NCBI GenBank assembly: GCA_013153915.1
Contig: JAADDL010000061.1
Span: forward strand, 1-5,084
Reading direction: 5' to 3'
Source: Campylobacterota bacterium
GTDB lineage: Bacteria > Campylobacterota > Campylobacteria > Campylobacterales > JALSKU01
Length of the DNA stretch: 5,084 nt
Shown: positions 1-4,981 of the stretch, one piece after another
Position numbering within the stretch: position 1 is the first letter of the stretch
Layout of the letters: every line of letters starts with the position of its first letter
Notes under the pieces: model-generated
Seen by the model: the letters and a program-made list of their open reading frames with translations, nothing else
Database searches by the model: none
What the model was told of the DNA's origin: nothing
Position numbers and translations under genes: made by a program

Positions 1-257
1 GTGTCTCTGTTGTCACACTTCTTGAACTTTGTCTTATCTTTTCTCAAGATAAATATAGGTTTACCTCTCCAGACAACCTTTCTAAACTCTCCGGGTTTGA
101 TAGTGGATAGATCCACGGTCGTAAAACCCGCCGCCATAACACTTGGCAAAGGATCCCAAGTGGCTTTCATGGCACCAAGCGCAAGCACGCCGCCGACTGC
201 GGCAACACTTCCGAATGCAAGACCGAGAAAATCTCTTCTGCTTTTTTCTATAGCCAT
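1..257 (-). CDS. petA: Ubiquinol-cytochrome c reductase Rieske iron-sulfur subunit, N-terminal part (gene runs off the left edge)
   Basis: The first 85 codons of a protein starting MAIEKSRRDFLGLAFG are present. The twin-arginine motif S-R-R-D-F-L (residues 6-11) followed by a hydrophobic, Gly/Ala-rich stretch (about 12-30) marks a Tat-exported protein with an uncleaved N-terminal membrane anchor, as in Rieske proteins of the cytochrome bc1 complex. The later segment WRGKPIFILRKDK (63-75) matches the strand that precedes the Rieske fold in bc1-type proteins. The [2Fe-2S] ligand boxes (CxH...CxxH) would lie further left, outside the window, so they cannot be confirmed. The protein would pass electrons from menaquinol to cytochrome c1 at the periplasmic face. 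An AAGGAAGGAAG Shine-Dalgarno stretch just upstream supports this ATG. petB and petC would be expected next, beyond the edge. Another Rieske-type subunit, such as that of arsenite oxidase, is a less likely alternative. Confidence 0.88.
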   Translation of the reverse strand, partial: MAIEKSRRDFLGLAFGSVAAVGGVLALGAMKATWDPLPSVMAAGFTTVDLSTIKPGEFRKVVWRGKPIFILRKDKTKFKKCDNRD

Positions 258-335
258 TTTCTTCCTTCCTTGTTGGTTTATCTTTTATTTTTTTAACTAT
301 TTAAAAATAGTTTTTTAAAAAAAGACAGTTATAAA

Positions 336-349
336 ATTATATAATTATA
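336..349 (-). promoter_or_regulatory. Candidate petA promoter: two tandem TATAAT -10 boxes
   Basis: On the minus strand TATAAT occurs twice, at 349-344 and 341-336, in the AT-rich gap between bioD and petA. Either would place transcription start roughly 70-80 bases before the petA ATG. No -35 box is evident, which is normal for the housekeeping sigma factor of Campylobacterota. In DNA this AT-rich, chance matches are common, so the call rests mainly on position. The rest of the gap (258-373) holds only an AT-only hairpin and no gene. Confidence 0.4.
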
Positions 350-373
350 TTGCTAAAAAAATGTTTAATAAAT

Positions 374-1015
374 TCAAAAATTTAACAATTTGTCTGCTAT
401 CTTCTTTTTATCTCTTTGTAGGTATAGCGTATCGTCAAATCTGCGTCTATAGTAAGGTAGGGTAATTTTTTCAAAATCTTCAATATCATACTTTTCATTA
501 ACACACCAAATATAAGGTTTTTTTATATTATCTAAAAAATATGTAGAAAGCAAAGTATCGTTGATACATCCAAGTCTATTTGAAGTGACAAGAAGCGTTA
601 CGGCATCAAAAAAATCTATAAAATCAGCCATAAAGAAGTTTGCCTCGATAGGCACTAGCAAACCGCCCGCACCCTCTATGAGTAGCACATCACACAGTTT
701 TGATAGTTTTGAAAAAGACTCTTTTATCTTTTGAAAGTCGATATCCTTGTCTTTTTTTGCTACAAAAGGAGCCGCAGGTAAAGAAAATGTGATAGGCACT
801 ATATCGTCTATGGCGACATTTTTAAAGGAGTCGTTCAACTCTTTGCACTTGTTTAGCAGTTTTTCTCCGTCTTGAGGGGTGGACTTGACTCCCGTTTCTA
901 TGGGTTTGAAGGCTCCCACTTTGTAGCCTTTTTTTGCAAACTCCTCAAGAAGCAAAAGAGTGGCGAATGTCTTTCCTATATCGGTATTGGTTGCCGTTAT
1001 AAAGATAGTTTTCAT
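374..1015 (-). CDS. bioD: ATP-dependent dethiobiotin synthetase BioD
   Basis: BioD closes the ureido ring of 7,8-diaminononanoate with CO2 and ATP to give dethiobiotin, the penultimate step of biotin synthesis, in the cytosol. The 213-residue length fits the family (about 210-240). Visible motifs are the modified P-loop TNTDIGKT (9-16, with Lys15 and Thr16), KPIETG (37-42), a likely Mg-binding Asp49, the EGAGGLLVP loop (114-122) with its conserved Glu, and SNRLGCIN (145-152), which matches the conserved LGCIN segment. Asn173 in WCVN probably contacts the nucleotide base. The start codon overlaps the stop of the upstream GAPDH-like gene in an ATGA arrangement, with AGGA about eight bases before the ATG, so translation is probably coupled. 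No other bio genes are in the window. The C-terminal third is less conserved, but nothing suggests damage. Confidence 0.93.
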   Translation of the reverse strand: MKTIFITATNTDIGKTFATLLLLEEFAKKGYKVGAFKPIETGVKSTPQDGEKLLNKCKELNDSFKNVAIDDIVPITFSLPAAPFVAKKDKDIDFQKIKESFSKLSKLCDVLLIEGAGGLLVPIEANFFMADFIDFFDAVTLLVTSNRLGCINDTLLSTYFLDNIKKPYIWCVNEKYDIEDFEKITLPYYRRRFDDTLYLQRDKKKIADKLLNF

Positions 1016-1956
1016 AAACTTTTTCCTACAATCTTTGCAAAATCTAAAACTCTATTTGCGTAGCCGTATTCGTTGTCTTGCCACAAAAGAAGTCTCAAAA
1101 AGTCATTTTTGATGAGTTGTATGAGTTTGATATCGATGATTGTGGAGTGGGTATCATTTCTGACATATCTTGAAACGATATCGCAAAAGGAGAGTTTTAT
1201 CAAAGTTTTATCGCTTTTTGAAAGTGCGTCTTTTACGGCTTTTAAGTCGCTTTTTTTGGATAATTTTATATGCAAATCTATTAAAATCCCGTTTTCGACG
1301 GGGACTCTGACGCTTTTAGAGCGGATTTTGTCTTTTAGGTGAGGGAAAAAATACGCAACGCTGTTTTGCACATTGCTTGCAAGCGGTATGATATTGAGGG
1401 CGGAAGCCCTGCATCTTCTTATGTCGCTATTTTTATTATCCAAAAGATTTTGTTCGCTTGTGTAGCTATGTAGAGTGGTTGCGTTGAAACTTTTTATCTT
1501 TATATTTTCGTTTTCCAAGATTTTTAGTACGGGCGCTATCGAGTTTGCGGTACAGCTCGAAGCGGCTACTATCTTTTCTTTTTTGTAAAGATGTTCGTTT
1601 ACTCCCGATATGAAGTTTCGTACATCTTTTGAGTGAGATGTCAATATAACTCTTTTGGCACCATTTTTTATGTGTTTTGACAACTCTTTTTCGGTAGAGT
1701 AAACTCCGCTACATTCAAAGACGATGTCTATATCTTGGAGATTTAAGTCTTGTATATCTTTAGTGTTTGTTATTTTGATATCTTTCAAATCATATTTCGT
1801 ATCGCCGTATACCGAATCGTGCCTAAATAGATACTCCATAGTTTCGGAGTCGTAAATGTCATTGATTAGAACGATTTTAAAAAGATTTTCTTGCAGGATG
1901 GCTTTTGTTAAGCATCTTCCTATCCTACCGAAACCGTTGATAGCGACTTTTATCAT
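1012..1956 (-). CDS. Divergent GAPDH-family (phosphorylating) aldehyde dehydrogenase
   Basis: The protein has the two-domain GAPDH layout. An NAD-binding Rossmann start NGFGRIGR (7-14) with IND at 31-33 is followed by the catalytic Cys135 in AASSCTANS, the catalytic His163 in TLHSYT, RRCRASALNIIP (180-191), RVPVENG (217-223) and DNEYGYANRV (294-303). At 314 residues it is shorter than ordinary GAPDH (about 330-340). It departs from the canonical pattern in several places: CTTN is CTAN, the phosphate-binding Ser-Thr-Gly after NIIP is Ala-Ser-Asn (193-195), RVPTPN is RVPVEN, and NEWGYSN is NEYGYAN. FFP at 203-205 and HSTIID at 270-275 recall erythrose-4-phosphate dehydrogenase (Epd) more than glycolytic GapA, judged from remembered sequences. 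NAD-dependent oxidation of a phosphorylated aldehyde is the likely chemistry, but the substrate is uncertain. No pgk or tpiA lies beside it; it overlaps bioD by four bases instead. All catalytic residues are present, so it is probably active. Confidence 0.85.
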   Translation of the reverse strand: MIKVAINGFGRIGRCLTKAILQENLFKIVLINDIYDSETMEYLFRHDSVYGDTKYDLKDIKITNTKDIQDLNLQDIDIVFECSGVYSTEKELSKHIKNGAKRVILTSHSKDVRNFISGVNEHLYKKEKIVAASSCTANSIAPVLKILENENIKIKSFNATTLHSYTSEQNLLDNKNSDIRRCRASALNIIPLASNVQNSVAYFFPHLKDKIRSKSVRVPVENGILIDLHIKLSKKSDLKAVKDALSKSDKTLIKLSFCDIVSRYVRNDTHSTIIDIKLIQLIKNDFLRLLLWQDNEYGYANRVLDFAKIVGKSL

Positions 1957-1978
1957 GATTTGCTTTCAATTTTTTCAA

Positions 1979-1986
1979 ATTATACA
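1979..1986 (-). promoter_or_regulatory. Promoter of the GAPDH-like/bioD unit (extended -10)
   Basis: The minus strand reads TGTATAAT, a perfect TATAAT with a TG-type extended element, 22 bases before the gap-like ATG. Transcription would start near 1972, leaving a short leader with a GAAAG ribosome binding site. A run of A residues lies directly upstream, and no -35 consensus is seen. It would serve both the dehydrogenase and bioD. Confidence 0.6.
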
Positions 1987-2025
1987 TTTTTTTTGTTTAA
2001 CGGAGTATTTATCTTGTGATTTATT

Positions 2026-2052
2026 GACCGACCGAGTGTTGTTCGGTCGGTC
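2026..2052. repeat. GC-rich perfect inverted repeat: terminator-like hairpin or operator
   Basis: Two 10-base arms, GACCGACCGA (2026-2035) and TCGGTCGGTC (2043-2052), are perfectly complementary around a 7-base loop. Each arm also contains a GACC tandem repeat. It starts five bases after the stop of the DUF465 gene, the expected place for a minus-strand terminator hairpin, but neither side carries a clean T-tract immediately after the stem. It also lies about 55-80 bases upstream of the predicted start of gap-bioD transcription. GACCGACC-type palindromes are reminiscent of TetR-family operators, although the half-site spacing and distance from the -10 are not typical. I see the repeat directly; the role is open. 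Confidence 0.85.
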
Positions 2053-2057
2053 TTGCG

Positions 2058-2282
2058 TTATTTGTGATTTTTTTTGTATTCAAGTATCATAGCGTAAGCT
2101 TCATCTTTTAGAAGCAACTTCTCTTTTTTTAATTTTTCGAGTTCAAATTCGCTCATGTGCTCTCTACCCTCTTCAACTTCGGTAATAAGCTTGTCAAGTT
2201 CGTTATGTCTTTCGAATATCTTGGCAAAATGAGCGTTTTGCGTCTTGAGTTTGCTTACAATATCTCTATATTCGTGTAGCAT
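2058..2282 (-). CDS. YdcH/DUF465-family small coiled-coil protein
   Basis: This is a 74-residue, highly charged, helical protein beginning MLHEYRDIVSKLK. The C-terminal half, ELEKLKKEKLLLKDEAYAMI, carries the LKKEKLxLKDExYxM signature of the DUF465 (YdcH-like) family, whose members are about 70-75 residues long and form helical hairpins. Their molecular role is not established. An upstream ATG at 2309 in the same frame would add nine residues (MFQILQGEP), but AAGGAG lies five bases before the ATG at 2282, and the -10 box overlaps the 2309 codon. The shorter start is therefore strongly preferred. No signal peptide or membrane segment is seen, so it is probably cytosolic. It has its own promoter after argJ and is followed immediately by the 2026-2052 inverted repeat. 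Confidence 0.87.
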   Translation of the reverse strand: MLHEYRDIVSKLKTQNAHFAKIFERHNELDKLITEVEEGREHMSEFELEKLKKEKLLLKDEAYAMILEYKKNHK

Positions 2283-2287
2283 TGGCT

Positions 2288-2293
2288 CTCCTT
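2288..2293 (-). promoter_or_regulatory. Shine-Dalgarno site that fixes the DUF465 start
   Basis: AAGGAG on the minus strand sits five bases before the ATG at 2282. It lies inside the reading frame that would start at 2309, so it argues for the 74-residue product. Confidence 0.8.
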
Positions 2294-2307
2294 GTAAAAT
2301 TTGAAAC

Positions 2308-2313
2308 ATTATA
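2308..2313 (-). promoter_or_regulatory. -10 box for the DUF465 gene
   Basis: TATAAT on the minus strand lies 25 bases before the DUF465 ATG, between argJ and this gene. The predicted transcript start, near 2301, lies downstream of the alternative ATG at 2309, which would make that codon untranscribed from this promoter. A T-rich stretch lies upstream, and no -35 consensus is seen. Read-through from argJ remains possible. Confidence 0.5.
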
Positions 2314-2338
2314 GCCTTATGTCTATTAAAAAAGGCTA
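2312..2338. repeat. Inverted repeat overlapping the DUF465 promoter
   Basis: TAGCCTT (2312-2318) and AAGGCTA (2332-2338) form a perfect 7-base inverted repeat with a 13-base spacer. One arm overlaps the -10 box, so it could be an operator or a weak hairpin after argJ. A 10-base palindrome, AGAATATTCT (2339-2348), abuts it directly after the argJ stop. No T-tract follows on the minus strand, so an intrinsic terminator is not well supported. Confidence 0.4.
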
Positions 2339-2348
2339 AGAATATTCT

Positions 2349-3527
2349 TTAAGTTCTATAATCGGCATTTATTTTTACATATTCATAGCTAAGGTCGCAT
2401 CCGTAGGCGGTATATGAACTATCTCCCTTGTTTAAATCGCATACTATCTTGAAACTATCTTTTTGCATCACTTTTGAGGCTTTTTTTTCAACCTCTTCAT
2501 CCATTTTGTTTACGCCCCTATCGTAAACGGTTACATTATCGTATGAGATGACAAGAGTATCTTCCGACGCCTCTACTAAGCTTGCACCAATGGTGGAGGC
2601 TATCCTTCCCCAGTTGGGGTCTTCTCCGAAAAGTGCGGTTTTGACAAGTAAAGAGTTGCTAAGAGCGGTTGCGGCTTTTTTGGCATCCTCTTTTGTTTTT
2701 GCGTTTTTTACTTCAAACGCCACCACTTTATTTGAGCCTTCCCCGTCTTTTAGTATTTGTAAACTTAACTCTTTGGTTAAAAGTTTTAAAGCTTCTTTGA
2801 AAGCCTCTTTGTCGTAAATTTTGCTTTTTTTATTTGCTAAAAGCATCACCGTATCGTTTGTGGAAGTGTCGCCGTCAACACTTATGGTGTTAAACGAGTT
2901 ATCCACCGCCTCTTTTAAGAGAGTATCCATATCGTTTTTCGGAATGTTCGCATCGGTAACGATAAAACACAGCATAGTCGCCATAGCGGGATTTATCATA
3001 CCCGCACCCTTGCAGATAGCGGCGATATAAAAACTTTTATCATCTGACAGTTTAACCTGAAAACATATCTCTTTTTTAAAAGTGTCCGTTGTCAAGATAG
3101 CTTTTGCAGTTGAGTCGCTATCTTTGGTGTCAAAATTAAACTTTTTGCAAGCTTGTATGATCTTATCTTTAGGCAGTCTATAGCCAATGACGCCCGTAGA
3201 ACTCATCAAGGGGTTTGTTGTTTTTATCTCTATCGCATTCAATATCTCTTCGATATCCTCTATCCCTTTTTCGCCCGTCATCGCATTTGCGTTTTTGGAG
3301 TTGATGAGTATAAAGTCGGTTTTAAACTCTTTTGGATATTTTTGAAAGTGCTTGATTGGTGCGGCTTGAAAGCGGTTTGTCGTAAAAACGGCGCTTATAT
3401 CGCAAAGCGTGTCGGATCTTATAAACGCCAAGTCGTTATCCTCTTTTTTTAATCCTGCGTTTATCCCTTGGGAGTAAAAACCTTCAACATTATCAAGTCC
3501 GTTTTTTAGAGGTATTATAGTAAACAT
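2349..3527 (-). CDS. argJ: Bifunctional glutamate N-acetyltransferase / ornithine acetyltransferase ArgJ
   Basis: ArgJ moves the acetyl group from N-acetylornithine to glutamate in the cyclic arginine pathway; some members also make N-acetylglutamate from acetyl-CoA. The 392 residues cover the whole family. STGVIG (110-115) supplies the oxyanion-hole residues. KGAGMINPAMATML (173-186) carries the autocleavage site, between Ala183 and Thr184; Thr184 becomes the N-terminal nucleophile of the beta chain. SVDGDTSTNDT (216-226), KDGEGSNK (260-267), GEDPNWGRI (301-309) and the C-terminal NADYRT (387-392) are family hallmarks. The usual NACTG motif is NAMTG here (81-85), a small departure. AGGAG before the ATG overlaps the stop of the upstream channel gene, with only eight bases between stop and start, so argJ is probably cotranscribed with it. 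No signal peptide is seen; the enzyme is cytosolic. Mono- versus bifunctionality cannot be read from sequence. Confidence 0.96.
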   Translation of the reverse strand: MFTIIPLKNGLDNVEGFYSQGINAGLKKEDNDLAFIRSDTLCDISAVFTTNRFQAAPIKHFQKYPKEFKTDFILINSKNANAMTGEKGIEDIEEILNAIEIKTTNPLMSSTGVIGYRLPKDKIIQACKKFNFDTKDSDSTAKAILTTDTFKKEICFQVKLSDDKSFYIAAICKGAGMINPAMATMLCFIVTDANIPKNDMDTLLKEAVDNSFNTISVDGDTSTNDTVMLLANKKSKIYDKEAFKEALKLLTKELSLQILKDGEGSNKVVAFEVKNAKTKEDAKKAATALSNSLLVKTALFGEDPNWGRIASTIGASLVEASEDTLVISYDNVTVYDRGVNKMDEEVEKKASKVMQKDSFKIVCDLNKGDSSYTAYGCDLSYEYVKINADYRT

Positions 3528-3535
3528 ATCTTCTC

Positions 3536-4660
3536 CTATTTTAGTTCGGTAGGTCTTTGCGCTTTGTTGATATACTGTTTGGCTAAGGCAATATTTTTGC
3601 TTGAGCCTATAACAAGCAAGGTCGAACCGCTCAATATAATAGTATCTCCGTCCGGAATAGGCGTAAATTTGCCGTATTTATCTCTGATGCCGACGATACT
3701 GACATTTAGGGTATTTCTAAATCTTGCCTCTTTTATCTTCTTTAGTCTTAGCCAAGAGTGTTCGGGGACTTTTATCTCTTCGATATCCAAAGGGGTATCT
3801 TTTTTATATAAAAACTCTTCTAGTATGTTTTGCATATCGGGTCTTACGCTAAGAGCGCTTATCCTTTGGGCTAAAAGTTTAGCCGGAGATACGACGCTGT
3901 CCGCTCCGAGTTTTTTTAACTTTTCTATATCGTCGATACTTTTTGCGTATGTCACTATCTGAAACGGTTTTTTTCTTTTTATCTCTCTTTCATATAGTCT
4001 TATAGTCGATATCATCGCTATATTTTCCGCAATATTCGTAGATAGACTTATTGCCCCTTTTGCGCTGGAGAGATGGGATTTTAGTATGGCGTTGTCGGAT
4101 TGGGGGTTTTCGTTTAGGTAGTAGGGGTATTTGTGTTTTTTCGCTTCGAGTTCTAAATTGTCATCGGAGTCGACTACTACAAACGGTATATGATTTTCTC
4201 TAAACTGTTTTGTTAACTCTATCGTGTAGTTGTTGTGGTAAAAGACAACAAAATGGTTTGTAAGTCTAGCTACTTTATAAAGCATACTTCTCTCCTTGAG
4301 TAGTTTTAGTAGGTCTCCTTTGTTGATAACCTCTATAAGAATACCTACCGAAAAAGAAAAGACCCCGAAACCGACTATGATAAGGGTTATGGTAAAAATC
4401 CTACCGAGTTTTGATATGGGGGCTATCTCACCGTATCCGACGGTGGTAAAAGTGATACCGGTTTGATATATGGCGTCCATAAGCTTAAAGTTATCTATCG
4501 CCATATAGCCGAGAGTTCCCGCCATCATCAATAAGACGGTCAATATCAAAGGTAACCTAAGAGGTTTTAGCTGATAGTATAGTTCGTAATCGATATTTAC
4601 ATGAGGTTTTGAGGAGTCTTTCCAGTTAAGGAGGCGTTTTATTTTTGAGATGATACCCAA
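3536..4660 (-). CDS. Two-TM potassium channel with C-terminal RCK (TrkA-N/TrkA-C) region
   Basis: A short cytosolic N-terminus is followed by TM1 (about 34-54), a pore helix ending in the selectivity filter TTVGYG (72-77), and TM2 (about 86-112). The filter shows a K+ channel of the Kch/MthK type in the inner membrane. Residues about 136-255 form an RCK N-terminal (Rossmann-like) domain, and about 288-365 an RCK C-terminal domain, which usually gate the pore in response to ligand. The expected glycine-rich GxGxxG after the first beta strand is replaced by FYHNNYT (140-146), although the VVVDSDD strand end (161-167) remains; classical NAD(H) binding is therefore doubtful. Translation starts at TTG (4660), backed by AAGGAGG five bases upstream and no better start nearby. 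The gene follows rpmB by 32 bases and precedes argJ by 8. It resembles the single-channel K+ proteins of Helicobacter and Campylobacter. Confidence 0.92.
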   Translation of the reverse strand: MGIISKIKRLLNWKDSSKPHVNIDYELYYQLKPLRLPLILTVLLMMAGTLGYMAIDNFKLMDAIYQTGITFTTVGYGEIAPISKLGRIFTITLIIVGFGVFSFSVGILIEVINKGDLLKLLKERSMLYKVARLTNHFVVFYHNNYTIELTKQFRENHIPFVVVDSDDNLELEAKKHKYPYYLNENPQSDNAILKSHLSSAKGAISLSTNIAENIAMISTIRLYEREIKRKKPFQIVTYAKSIDDIEKLKKLGADSVVSPAKLLAQRISALSVRPDMQNILEEFLYKKDTPLDIEEIKVPEHSWLRLKKIKEARFRNTLNVSIVGIRDKYGKFTPIPDGDTIILSGSTLLVIGSSKNIALAKQYINKAQRPTELK

Positions 4661-4665
4661 GATGA

Positions 4666-4672
4666 CCTCCTT
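4666..4672 (-). promoter_or_regulatory. Strong Shine-Dalgarno supporting a TTG start
   Basis: The minus strand reads AAGGAGG, then five bases, then TTG at 4660. The near-perfect match and spacing fix TTG as the channel start. The site lies in the short spacer after rpmB, which also carries a small direct repeat (ATAAACC twice). Confidence 0.8.
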
Positions 4673-4692
4673 ATCCGGAACGGTTTATAGGT

Positions 4693-4881
4693 TTATGAAT
4701 TTTTCTTCATTGTCCTTAGTGTTGAAGCCGCTACTTTGATCTTTTTTCTCGTACCGTCTTCGAGAGTGATTCTTATCGTTCTTAGATTTGGTAAAAATCT
4801 TCTTTTTGTTTTATTGTGGGCATGGCTTACGTTATTTCCGACCATAGGACCCTTTCCGCTAACCGCACATCTTCTTGCCAT
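4693..4881 (-). CDS. rpmB: 50S ribosomal protein L28
   Basis: The 62-residue basic protein starts MARRCAVSGKGPMVGNNVSHAHNK and carries the L28 hallmarks: SGKGPMxGNxVSHAHNKTKR, then RRFLPNLRTIRI (27-38) and KVAASTLRTMKK (49-60). It is a structural part of the large ribosomal subunit. Only one cysteine (Cys5) is present, so this is the zinc-independent form, without the paired CxxC ligands. The length is normal for bacterial L28. AAGGA lies six bases before the ATG, with a TATAAT box a little further upstream. It is the first gene of a probable rpmB-channel-argJ transcript. Confidence 0.97.
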   Translation of the reverse strand: MARRCAVSGKGPMVGNNVSHAHNKTKRRFLPNLRTIRITLEDGTRKKIKVAASTLRTMKKNS

Positions 4882-4907
4882 TTGAATTCCTTAAAAAGTT
4901 TTCGGCA

Positions 4908-4913
4908 ATTATA
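4908..4913 (-). promoter_or_regulatory. -10 box for rpmB
   Basis: TATAAT on the minus strand (within TATATAAT) lies 26 bases before the rpmB ATG, giving a leader of roughly 20 bases. A T-rich stretch takes the place of a -35 box. It would drive rpmB and probably the channel gene and argJ. Confidence 0.6.
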
Positions 4914-4922
4914 TAGAAAATT

Positions 4923-4937
4923 AGCAAAAATATTGCT
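4923..4937. repeat. Short inverted repeat between divergent promoters
   Basis: AGCAA (4923-4927) and TTGCT (4933-4937) are perfect inverted arms with an AT-only 5-base spacer, centred between the two opposing -10 boxes. The spacing would suit a small dimeric repressor, but a 5-base arm can easily arise by chance in this composition. Confidence 0.3.
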
Positions 4938-4947
4938 TAAATATGAG

Positions 4948-4953
4948 TATAAT
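4948..4953 (+). promoter_or_regulatory. -10 box for the divergent HDOD-like gene
   Basis: TATAAT on the plus strand lies 28 bases before the ATG at 4982, so a transcript would start near 4960. The -35 region is AT-rich without consensus. It faces away from the rpmB promoter across about 35 bases. Confidence 0.55.
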
Positions 4954-4981
4954 AAATTTTTTATAAAAGTATGGGTAGAAT

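Noticed and set aside
1..318. Plus-strand open frame of 105 codons opposite petA
   Set aside because: It is antisense to a clear Rieske N-terminus with a Tat motif and a good ribosome binding site, and its own product resembles nothing.
288..323. AT-only hairpin (AACTATT/AATAGTT) as a terminator after bioD
   Set aside because: The stem has one G-C pair, and the following T-run is on the plus strand, whereas bioD is transcribed on the minus strand. It is probably a by-product of base composition.
872..1342. Plus-strand open frames opposite bioD and the GAPDH-like gene
   Set aside because: They lie antisense to genes with recognisable catalytic motifs, and no ribosome binding site or family resemblance supports them.
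1856..2092. Plus-strand open frame across the gap-like start and the 2026-2052 repeat
   Set aside because: It is low-complexity, Phe/Cys-rich translation of AT-rich intergenic DNA and antisense coding; the inverted repeat and promoter explain the region better.
2548..3452. Several plus-strand frames opposite argJ
   Set aside because: They are shadows of a full-length ArgJ whose motifs run from end to end.
3564..3962. 132-codon plus-strand frame opposite the K+ channel RCK region
   Set aside because: It is antisense to the conserved RCK_N/RCK_C coding, and its Ser/Leu/Phe-rich product is typical of reverse-strand translation.
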